Assembly (NCBI GenBank): GCA_002311865.1 | Contig: DBZV01000195.1 | Coordinates: 12,346-30,309 of the forward strand | Length of the DNA stretch: 17,964 nt | Direction of reading: 5' to 3' | Source: Dehalococcoidia bacterium UBA1151 | GTDB taxonomy: Bacteria; Chloroflexota; Dehalococcoidia; Lucifugimonadales; Lucifugimonadaceae | Shown here: piece after piece, positions 1 through 6,271 of the stretch | Position numbering within the stretch: the stretch's first letter is position 1 | Layout: each line of letters begins with the position of its first letter | Notes under the pieces: generated by a model | What the model saw: the letters and a program-made list of their open reading frames with translations, nothing else | What the model was told of the DNA's origin: nothing | Database searches by the model: none | Program-made: the position numbers and the translations under genes

Positions 1-1
1 C

Positions 2-1051
2 GGCGCGATCATCATCGGCAAGACCAATCTCAACGAGTTCGGCTGGTCGAGACCCTCAGAAGCCGACCTGTTCCCGCCACCATGGAATCCCTGGAACCCG
101 GAATACATGTCCGTTGGCTCAAGCTCCGGCTCCGGCGGCGCCGCTTCGGCCGGAATGTGCTCAGCCGCCATTGGCACAGACGGTGGAGGCTCCATCAGAC
201 TGCCCGGCGGCGCACACGGGCTCGTCGGCATGAAACCCACCCACGGAATCGTCAGCCGCCACGGTATGGACCACAACTCGCACAGTGAGATATCACCGCT
301 AACCCGTACCGTCGCCGACACAGCGCTAATGCTCGACGCCATGGCCACATACATCCCCGAAGACGACATGAGTTGGCCCGAAGTTCGCCCACGCTACCTC
401 AAGAATATTGATACCGATATCTCAGGCTGGCGAATCGGTGTACCGCGCACGTTCGTCGAATCTGCACCCAACGAACCAGAGGTCGTTCACGCCTACGAGC
501 AGTTCCTGAGGGATCTCGAATCGATCGGCTGCGAGTTGGTCGATATCGATCTCCGTGGAATGGCCGAGGCACGCATGGCCAACTTCATAGTGCTGAACGC
601 AGAAACCTACCAGCGCCACGCATCGACCCTCAAATCCCGGTGGCACGAGTACGGCCCCATCACCCGCGTCTACCTCCTCCAGGGAGCGTTCTTGTCGGCC
701 GAAGATATGCTCAACGCCGCCACAGTTGGGCGATCAGTCCGCACCTACCTCTCGATGCTATTCCGCGATGAAAACTTGAAGGCCATCGCTACGCCCACGT
801 CACCGTTCATAACCGCCGAGCGATCGCGCCGCCCCGGCGAGCATGCACGCGGCATCAACGCCTGCTACACCGCACCGACCAACATCACCGGTAACCCGTC
901 AGTCAGCATCCCCGCCGGCATGTCAGACTCAACCGGGCTCCCTATCGGAATGATGCTAACCGGTGATCAACACGAGGACCTGGCCCTGCTCCAGCTAGCC
1001 CACACCTACGAAGCAGCAACCGAGTGGCACACTTTGCACCCGGATATCTAG
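2..1051 (+). CDS. Amidase signature family protein, 5'-truncated
   Basis: This is the C-terminal part of an amidase signature (AS) hydrolase, a cytoplasmic enzyme class that cleaves amide bonds with a Ser-cisSer-Lys triad. The reading frame is open from base 2 (GAIIIGKTNLNEFG), so the true start and the catalytic Lys lie upstream of the window. The cis-Ser region GSSSGSGGAASAG is encoded from about base 116. The nucleophile motif GTDGGGSIR follows, with the nucleophilic Ser codon at 191-193. The rest (domain with GMKPTHGIVSRHG, and a C-terminal NITGNPSVSIPAG) is typical of the family and ends at TAG. An internal ATG at 107 is not the start because it sits inside the catalytic motif. The substrate cannot be told; GatA is less likely because no gatB or gatC neighbour is visible, but the upstream side is unseen. 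Confidence 0.9.
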   Translation, partial: GAIIIGKTNLNEFGWSRPSEADLFPPPWNPWNPEYMSVGSSSGSGGAASAGMCSAAIGTDGGGSIRLPGGAHGLVGMKPTHGIVSRHGMDHNSHSEISPLTRTVADTALMLDAMATYIPEDDMSWPEVRPRYLKNIDTDISGWRIGVPRTFVESAPNEPEVVHAYEQFLRDLESIGCELVDIDLRGMAEARMANFIVLNAETYQRHASTLKSRWHEYGPITRVYLLQGAFLSAEDMLNAATVGRSVRTYLSMLFRDENLKAIATPTSPFITAERSRRPGEHARGINACYTAPTNITGNPSVSIPAGMSDSTGLPIGMMLTGDQHEDLALLQLAHTYEAATEWHTLHPDI

Positions 1052-1088
1052 CTATGCGAATTGCTCGCTAATCAGCAAACCCACGCGA

Positions 1089-1126
1089 GGAAAGGTATCC
1101 TGAGGTCGCTCGAAGGGTACCTTTCC
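1089..1126. repeat. Foldback repeat, core TCCTGAGGTCGCTCGAAGGG with 9-bp arms
   Basis: A 20-nt core (1098-1117) is directly flanked by a perfect 9-bp inverted repeat: GGAAAGGTA at 1089-1097 and TACCTTTCC at 1118-1126. The same core type recurs at 15562-15580 and 15701-15719, each time flanked by inverted arms of different sequence. It lies between the amidase and the dehydrogenase, where it could form a hairpin in the transcript. No U-run follows, so a simple intrinsic terminator is not supported. Confidence 0.7.
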
Positions 1127-1207
1127 GGCATCCCGCGGCCCCACCACAACTAAATCGCACCCGCTCCAAGCGCCCCGCGCTCAGTGCCCGTGCGGCAGGC
1201 ACTAAGC

Positions 1208-2164
1208 ATGAAAATCCTCCTCGCATCCGACCACCTCGGCCCAGAATTCCCAAATCGCCTGCAATCTGAATTCCCCGACGTGGAGTTTGCATACGCGCTA
1301 ACTAAAGAGACCCAATTAGAGGGCGTCAAAGATGCCGACGTCTTCTTCGGCTGGCCGGACAAGGAAATTTTCGAGGCGGCGTCAAACCTGCAATGGATCG
1401 CCTGCCCTGGCACCGGCGTCGACAAGATTGTCGGGGTGCCAGAAATCCGCGATTCCAACATCCCGCTCACAAACGCACCCGGCGCGCACGTGCCTCCCAT
1501 GGCGGACCACGTCCTCGGCATGATGGTGGCCCTGGCCCATAACTTCCGGGAGCTATACCGCGACCAGGACCGACGCATATTCAACACCCCTAACTGGGAA
1601 GGTCGCATGGAGGAACTCGGCGGGCGTCGCATGGGCATTTTCGGCTACGGCCAACTGGGCCGAGCTATTGCCGATCGCGCGAGCGCGTTCAACATGGACG
1701 TCAAGGCAGTCGACCCTAATCCAGGGCCTGACATTGGCGCGGCCTCCGAAATATGGGACCTGGACAGACTTGATGAATTAATAACAACTTCAGACTGGCT
1801 CATCATCGCCGCGCCATACATCCCGGCTACCCACCACATGATCAATGCCGTGCGAATCCGCTCCATGAAACGAGGCTCACGAATCATCGTGATCTCTCGC
1901 GGCGGAATCGTGGACGAAGATGCTCTGGCCGATGCGATCGCCGACGGCCACCTGGCGGGCGCCGGACTGGACGCGACGGAGATCGAGCCGCTGCCAAAAA
2001 GGAGCCCTCTGTGGGATCAGGAGAACATCATCATCACGCAGCACGCGTCGGCACTAACACCGGAGCTGTACGAAGGCCGCAGGCTCGTTTTCATCAACAA
2101 CCTGCGACGATTCGTGAATGACGAACCACTGGAACACATCTGCGATAAGACGGCCGGTTATTAG
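1208..2164 (+). CDS. D-isomer-specific 2-hydroxyacid dehydrogenase, NAD-binding
   Basis: A 318-aa NAD(P)-dependent oxidoreductase that would interconvert a 2-oxo acid and a D-2-hydroxy acid in the cytoplasm. The Rossmann motif GIFGYGQLG sits at about residues 143-151. The family's catalytic triad is recognisable: Arg231 in SRGGIVDEDAL, Glu260 in ATEIEPLP and His279 in TQHASALTP. The N-terminal catalytic lobe is short but complete. I chose ATG 1208 (MKILLASDHLG) over GTG 1184, because the extra eight residues of the longer form are not family-like. It is separated from the amidase by a 156-bp gap with a foldback repeat, so co-transcription is uncertain. Substrate (glycerate, phosphoglycerate, other) cannot be assigned; the length fits glyoxylate/hydroxypyruvate reductase-like members. 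Confidence 0.9.
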   Translation: MKILLASDHLGPEFPNRLQSEFPDVEFAYALTKETQLEGVKDADVFFGWPDKEIFEAASNLQWIACPGTGVDKIVGVPEIRDSNIPLTNAPGAHVPPMADHVLGMMVALAHNFRELYRDQDRRIFNTPNWEGRMEELGGRRMGIFGYGQLGRAIADRASAFNMDVKAVDPNPGPDIGAASEIWDLDRLDELITTSDWLIIAAPYIPATHHMINAVRIRSMKRGSRIIVISRGGIVDEDALADAIADGHLAGAGLDATEIEPLPKRSPLWDQENIIITQHASALTPELYEGRRLVFINNLRRFVNDEPLEHICDKTAGY

Positions 2165-2195
2165 GTAGTGAATCTAATGTCTGTGCGCGCGGACC

Positions 2196-2294
2196 GGGCA
2201 AATGCAATGTGCCGCTACGGGTCTCTACACCGCAAACGGGCAGATGCGATGTGCCGCTACGTGACCACACCGTAGCGGCACGTTGCACGTGCCC
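2196..2294. repeat. Three-copy 24-bp repeat (two direct, one inverted) between convergent genes
   Basis: A 24-bp unit starting GGGCA and ending TGCCGCTACG occurs at 2196-2219 and 2238-2261 as direct copies differing at two positions. A third copy lies inverted at 2271-2294 and matches at 20 of 24 positions. The inner pair (2238-2261 and 2271-2294) can fold into a long hairpin with a 9-nt loop. The element fills the gap between the convergent dehydrogenase and amidohydrolase genes, where it may act as a bidirectional terminator or be a palindromic mobile repeat. No U-run is seen. Confidence 0.7.
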
Positions 2295-2329
2295 TCCCGG
2301 TCTCCTCCGGTAGTACGCCCTTCGGCTCA

Positions 2330-3589
2330 CTAAACAAGCGCAGCGCCACCCAATTTCACCAACTTGCCGGACTGAATCACATCCACCGACCGCTCCATGT
2401 TCGCGATGTCCTGCGATGGGTCACCCTCAAGCGATACCATGTCCGCGATCTTGCCCGGCTCAAGCGTGCCAACATCATCGCCAACCCGAATCGCTCCGGC
2501 CGTTCCCCTCGTCGACGCAGCAATCGCTTCCCACTCGGTGTAGCCAAGGTTGAGCACAAACGCGCGAGCATTCGACCCTGAGCGAGCAAACGGCGCGGTA
2601 GCCATTCCCATGTCCAGCCCGGTCGTGAAACGGACGCGCATCTCCTTCATCTTCACCGCAGTCTCAATGTTGTCTTCTTCAGTGACCGGTGACGCCGCTA
2701 CCGCGGGGTGTGGTGGCTTCATCGGCAGTCCGGCTGCCCGCCGTTCAACGCCAATCAGATGATGCCCAAAAGTCGGGTCGACCCACTGGCCGTTGTCCAC
2801 CAACTTTTTGACAGTCTCAGGATCGAAATCGAGCGGCTGCGTCACATCCGGGTGGTACCAGCGGGCGTGGATCAGGTGATGAATTCCGGCCTCCACGCAG
2901 TTGCGAACGCCCTGCGCAGCAAGCGTATGCGCAACAATCTGCATCTCAAGTCGCTCCGCCTCAACGACCGCAGCACGTAGGGTTGAGGCAGGGTACTGCG
3001 GAGTCCGCGGATTGGCGCTGGGAGTGAACATTCCGCCGGTAGCCATCATCTTGATCACATCTGCGCCCAGCTTCTTCTGCTGCCGTACCGCCTGCACAAC
3101 CTCAGCCTCAGTGTCAGCCTCAGTGCCAAAAAACCAGCAGTGACCAGCGGTCGTCGTAATAGGAGTCCCCGCAAGCAGCATCCGAGGTCCCGGAATGTGG
3201 CCCGCTCGGACAGCATTTCGCACCTGGAACGCAATCTCGTTCTTACTGCCGATATCGCGCAGCGTGGTAACGCCGCTCAACAACGCGTCCCGAATATTCA
3301 TCGCCGACCTGATCGCCAGCATCTCAAGACTCTCAGTCGTGACCAACTCATACGCCTCAAGCGTGGCCGAGCAGTGCATATGGGCATGTGCATCAACAAG
3401 ACCGGGAATCAGCGATACATCACCCAGATCATGAACCTCATACTGATCCACAACGTCCGACGGCAGCCCATCCACGGGAATCACGCTCTCGATTCGATCT
3501 CCATCCACGACCACTGCGTGATCCGGCAGCCACCCCGTTACGTCGGCGTTGGCCACTCGTGCTGCCGTGAAGACCGATTTCTTCGACAT
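2330..3589 (-). CDS. Metal-dependent amidohydrolase (imidazolonepropionase/prolidase-like)
   Basis: A 419-aa cytoplasmic hydrolase of the amidohydrolase superfamily, with a TIM-barrel core and a composite beta-sandwich formed by both termini. The binuclear metal ligands are all present: HxH in GLVDAHAHMH (His68, His70), Lys180 in VIKMMATGG (the bridging, usually carboxylated Lys), His221 in IVAHT, His241 in HHLIHA and Asp326 in TTGLDMG. The C-terminal GTLEPGKIADMVSLEGDP is the usual end of this family. The start ATG is preceded on the minus strand by AGGGGAG four to five bases upstream. It stands alone, divergent from the DNA methyltransferase. Members act on Xaa-Pro dipeptides, organophosphates, cyclic ureides and similar compounds; the substrate is not predictable from sequence. 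Confidence 0.92.
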   Translation of the reverse strand: MSKKSVFTAARVANADVTGWLPDHAVVVDGDRIESVIPVDGLPSDVVDQYEVHDLGDVSLIPGLVDAHAHMHCSATLEAYELVTTESLEMLAIRSAMNIRDALLSGVTTLRDIGSKNEIAFQVRNAVRAGHIPGPRMLLAGTPITTTAGHCWFFGTEADTEAEVVQAVRQQKKLGADVIKMMATGGMFTPSANPRTPQYPASTLRAAVVEAERLEMQIVAHTLAAQGVRNCVEAGIHHLIHARWYHPDVTQPLDFDPETVKKLVDNGQWVDPTFGHHLIGVERRAAGLPMKPPHPAVAASPVTEEDNIETAVKMKEMRVRFTTGLDMGMATAPFARSGSNARAFVLNLGYTEWEAIAASTRGTAGAIRVGDDVGTLEPGKIADMVSLEGDPSQDIANMERSVDVIQSGKLVKLGGAALV

Positions 3590-3699
3590 ATGACTCCCCT
3601 GAAAGTGACGTTGAGATTCCGGCGGAAGGTTATCCGGGGAGCCACCTGTTCACAATCCCCATACATCCGAATGCTGCGCCGTGAGATGCTGGGCAGTAG

Positions 3700-4560
3700 A
3701 TGGCAGGCACGATTCACTTTGGCGACAACTTACCCATACTTCAGGCAATGAAGGATGAGTCGGTTCAACTCATTTACATCGATCCTCCCTTTAATACTGG
3801 CAAAACGCAGTCTTTGAACCGAATGAAGATCGTGCAGTCCGATAGTGGCAGTCGCAAAGGGTTCAAAGGCAGACGCTACGACTCGGAATCGCTGGGACAA
3901 CGGCAGTACCAGGACGTTTTCGACGACTACCTCGGCTTTCTTGAGACGCGCCTTATAGAGGCGCGCAGATTGCTGAAACCCAGCGGGACTATTTACGTCC
4001 ACCTCGACTATCGCGAAGTCCATTATTGCCGGGTCATGATGGACGGGGTGTTTGGCCGTGAGAATTTCCTTAACGAAATAATCTGGGCGTACGACTACGG
4101 CGGCCGACCGAAAGATCGCTGGCCCGCCAAGCACGACAACATTCTCGTATATGCAAAATCGGCCGGAAAGCACGTCTTCAACTCGGATGAGGTTGAGCGA
4201 ATTCCATACATGGCGCCGGGCCTGGTCACACCAGAAAAAGCAAAACGGGGCAAGCTGCCAACCGACACGTGGTGGCACACAATTGTGCCAACCGCGGGCA
4301 AAGAACGAACCGGCTACCCAACCCAGAAGCCCCTCGGTATCATGCGCCGCATTGTGTCCGCCTCAGCGAACCCTGGCGATCTGGTACTCGATTTCTTCGC
4401 AGGCAGCGGCACCACCGGTGAAGTCTGTCTGGAGTTAGGTCGGGAGTTCGTCCTGGTGGACTCAAATCCTGAAGCCATAGATGTAATGGCAAAACGATTT
4501 AGTGGCAAGTCCAACATCGAGTGGATAGGTGTTCCCGTCTCCGATTCCGGCTCTGCTTGA
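3700..4560 (+). CDS. Solitary beta-class DNA methyltransferase (N6-adenine predicted)
   Basis: A 286-aa S-adenosylmethionine-dependent amino-methyltransferase that would modify a DNA base. The motif order defines the beta class: catalytic motif IV DPPFNTGK (residues 28-35) comes first, a target-recognition region lies between, then TGYPTQKPLGIMRRIV (204-219), and the SAM-binding motif I DFFAGSGTT is last (231-239). DPPF rather than SPPY favours N6-adenine over N4-cytosine. The N-terminus MAGTIHFGDNLPIL is the standard family start, although the Shine-Dalgarno is weak. No restriction endonuclease, specificity subunit or Vsr-like gene is visible on either side, so this looks like an orphan regulatory or host-protective methylase, or a remnant of a restriction-modification system. 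There is no C-terminal DNA-binding extension of the CcrM kind. Confidence 0.9.
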   Translation: MAGTIHFGDNLPILQAMKDESVQLIYIDPPFNTGKTQSLNRMKIVQSDSGSRKGFKGRRYDSESLGQRQYQDVFDDYLGFLETRLIEARRLLKPSGTIYVHLDYREVHYCRVMMDGVFGRENFLNEIIWAYDYGGRPKDRWPAKHDNILVYAKSAGKHVFNSDEVERIPYMAPGLVTPEKAKRGKLPTDTWWHTIVPTAGKERTGYPTQKPLGIMRRIVSASANPGDLVLDFFAGSGTTGEVCLELGREFVLVDSNPEAIDVMAKRFSGKSNIEWIGVPVSDSGSA

Positions 4561-4722
4561 CCCCATTCGCACGCTGAAATCATGAGTATCAGCCAGCTAT
4601 GGGTTGCCGCCGCCTAATCCCGGTTGCATAATGTGCGGGCTTCGATTGAATTCTTCTGGCGCGCACGCGCGGTAATTTTAGTTTTCAATCAAGTGCCGGG
4701 CATGAGAGGATCTAGCCCGGAG

Positions 4723-4742
4723 GAGGCCGAAGATTCGGCCTC
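4723..4742 (+). other. 9-bp stem hairpin in the leader of the Mo-hydroxylase operon
   Basis: GAGGCCGAA (4723-4731) and TTCGGCCTC (4734-4742) form a perfect inverted repeat with a two-base spacer (in practice an 8-bp stem with an AGAT tetraloop). It ends 12 bases before the AAAGGAG ribosome binding site of the first operon gene. It could be an operator, an attenuator hairpin, or the terminator of the preceding methyltransferase; only TTGT follows, so the terminator reading is weak. Confidence 0.5.
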
Positions 4743-4754
4743 TTGTCTAACTGG

Positions 4755-4761
4755 AAAGGAG
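4755..4761 (+). promoter_or_regulatory. Shine-Dalgarno AAAGGAG that fixes a TTG start
   Basis: AAAGGAG lies 8 nt before TTG 4770. It supports that start over the in-frame TTG at 4743, which would put the ribosome binding site inside the gene. Confidence 0.8.
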
Positions 4762-4769
4762 CCTTTTCT

Positions 4770-5636
4770 TTGCATCCTTTTGATTATGTTGCGGCGACCA
4801 GCATAGCCGAGGTTAATTCAATCCTGGCCCAACATGGAAACCGGGCCCGTCCCCTCGTGGGCGGCACTGACCTGCTCGTCCAACTTCGGGGCGGTAGATT
4901 TGATCTTGATGCCGTTGTGGACATCAAAGGCGTGCCGGAAGCAAATGTTCTTGAACTCAACGGAGCCCTCAAGATGGGCTCTGCCGTTCCACTCGCAGTG
5001 ATGTATGAGGACCAGGCCGTGCGAGACGCATATCCGGGTCTGATCGATTGCGCCGAGCTAATCGGCGGAATTCAGATTCAGTCACGCGCAAGCATGGCTG
5101 CCAACCTCTGCAACTCAACGCCGTCGGGCGATACCATCTGCCCGATGATTGTTCATAGCGCACAGGTGAACATCACCGGCGCAAATGGCGATCGAACCGT
5201 GGCGGTAGAAGACTTCTGCACCGGCCCCGGCCGAAACGTGCTTGAAGATGGCGAATGGGTCCTGGACATCGTGTTCCCGGCGCCAGCGTCCGGATTTGGC
5301 GCAGCATACGAGCGATTCATCCCTCGTAATGAGATGGACATCGCAGTTGCCGGAGCCGCCTCATCCGTAACTCTGGACGGCTCCGGCAAGATTACAGACG
5401 CTCTTGTTGCCCTGGCCTCCGTTGGCCCAACACCCGTCTTCGTCACTGCCATCACCGATCTTCTGGTCGGCAAAGAGCCAACAGAAGAGAACTTCGTTGC
5501 AGCGGGGAAAATTGCTTACGACGCAGTTAGCCCCATCTCCGATATGCGAGGCACGATAGAACAGCGACGACACCTCTCCGGTGTCCTCACCCGACGCACA
5601 CTTACCAAAGCAACAGAACGCGCGAAGGCGGGCTAG
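4770..5636 (+). CDS. Molybdenum hydroxylase FAD-binding (medium, CoxM-like) subunit
   Basis: A 289-aa FAD subunit of a three-component xanthine dehydrogenase/CO dehydrogenase-family molybdenum hydroxylase. It passes electrons from the iron-sulfur subunit to the acceptor. The FAD pyrophosphate-binding motifs are visible: LVGGTDLLVQLR at about residues 29-40 (the AGGxTxL type) and SRASMAANLCNSTPSGD at about 105-121 (the TIGGNL..PxxD type, with the usual GG degraded to AA). The protein begins MHPFDYVAATS, the standard CoxM-like N-terminus (usually MKPFDY), read from TTG 4770 behind a good Shine-Dalgarno. Length matches the family. It is the first gene of the cluster and is separated from the next by one base, so the two are probably translationally coupled. 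Confidence 0.92.
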   Translation: MHPFDYVAATSIAEVNSILAQHGNRARPLVGGTDLLVQLRGGRFDLDAVVDIKGVPEANVLELNGALKMGSAVPLAVMYEDQAVRDAYPGLIDCAELIGGIQIQSRASMAANLCNSTPSGDTICPMIVHSAQVNITGANGDRTVAVEDFCTGPGRNVLEDGEWVLDIVFPAPASGFGAAYERFIPRNEMDIAVAGAASSVTLDGSGKITDALVALASVGPTPVFVTAITDLLVGKEPTEENFVAAGKIAYDAVSPISDMRGTIEQRRHLSGVLTRRTLTKATERAKAG

Positions 5637-5637
5637 A

Positions 5638-6108
5638 TTGGTCGACAAGGTCCACGTAAAGACAACCATCAACGGCCAGGAGTATGAGTTCCTGGTTGAG
5701 CCGTACATGAGTCTTCTTGAGACGCTCAGGGACGTACTGAACCTGACCGGCACAAAGGAAGGCTGCAACGACGGCAACTGCGGTGCATGCACTGTAGAAA
5801 TGAACGGGCGAATCGTTGACTCATGCTGCGTCCTGGGCGCAGAGGTCAACGGCGGAACGATCAACACCATTGAAGGAATGGCAACCGCAGAAGGGCTTCA
5901 CCCGCTACAGCAGGCGTTCCTTGAAGAGGCAGCTCTCCAGTGCGGTATTTGCACACCGGGATTCCTGATCTCAGCAAAATCACTCCTGGAGAGGGAGCCG
6001 GACGCCGACGAGCACCGAATTCGTTACTGGCTAGCAGGCAACCTCTGCAGATGCACCGGATACGACAAGATCATAAAGGCCGTCCAGAAGACCCAGGCAA
6101 CCGCGTAA
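5638..6108 (+). CDS. Molybdenum hydroxylase [2Fe-2S] (small, CoxS-like) subunit
   Basis: A 156-aa iron-sulfur subunit with both [2Fe-2S] clusters intact. The plant-ferredoxin-type N-terminal cluster uses Cys43, Cys48 and Cys51 in GCNDGNCGACT and Cys63 in DSCC. The alpha-helical cluster uses Cys102 and Cys105 in QCGICTPGF and Cys137 and Cys139 in NLCRCTGY. I chose TTG 5638 (MVDKVHVKTTINGQEYEF), one base after the stop of the FAD subunit. A GTG at 5581 would add a basic, non-family N-terminus overlapping the upstream gene. The subunit shuttles electrons between the molybdenum site and FAD. Order FAD, FeS, then Mo subunit is the same as in classical cox operons. A 163-bp gap follows, longer than expected inside such an operon. 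Confidence 0.93.
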   Translation: MVDKVHVKTTINGQEYEFLVEPYMSLLETLRDVLNLTGTKEGCNDGNCGACTVEMNGRIVDSCCVLGAEVNGGTINTIEGMATAEGLHPLQQAFLEEAALQCGICTPGFLISAKSLLEREPDADEHRIRYWLAGNLCRCTGYDKIIKAVQKTQATA

Positions 6109-6156
6109 GCGATCGCCACGTCTTCTGACTTGAGGATGGCCCAAAATTAGATAGCG

Positions 6157-6204
6157 GTCAGGCTCCATCCGCCGAACGTAAAGTTCGACCGTGTGGAGTC
6201 CGAC
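6157..6204 (+). other. Candidate structured leader upstream of the Mo-cofactor subunit
   Basis: Two nested inverted repeats lie in the gap between the iron-sulfur and Mo subunit genes. The inner one is perfect: CGAAC at 6173-6177 and GTTCG at 6183-6187 with loop GTAAA. The outer one pairs GTCAGGCTCCA (6157-6167) imperfectly with TGGAGTCCGAC (6194-6204), about 9 of 11 positions. I do not recognise a known riboswitch class. It could be an RNA element setting subunit ratio, or chance. Confidence 0.35.
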
Positions 6205-6227
6205 TCATTTCAACTGATACCCGCAGT

Positions 6228-6246
6228 GGCAGGTTTCAAACCTGCC
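6228..6246. promoter_or_regulatory. Perfect 9+1+9 palindrome before the Mo subunit start
   Basis: GGCAGGTTT (6228-6236), a single C, then AAACCTGCC (6238-6246) form a perfect interrupted palindrome. It ends 11 bases before the Shine-Dalgarno of the Mo subunit gene. Its size and symmetry suit a dimeric regulator operator; the mRNA could also fold here to modulate translation. No -10/-35 promoter was identified with confidence. Confidence 0.45.
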
Positions 6247-6257
6247 CGTGAACAACC

Positions 6258-6264
6258 AGAGGAG
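6258..6264 (+). promoter_or_regulatory. Shine-Dalgarno AGAGGAG that fixes a GTG start
   Basis: AGAGGAG lies 7 nt upstream of GTG 6272. The alternative GTG at 6248 has no ribosome binding site and would begin two bases after the palindrome. Confidence 0.75.
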
Positions 6265-6271
6265 AGCACCA

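Noticed and set aside
3140..3751. Plus-strand open frame of 203 codons
   Set aside because: Mostly antisense to the amidohydrolase, and it overlaps the methyltransferase start in another frame.
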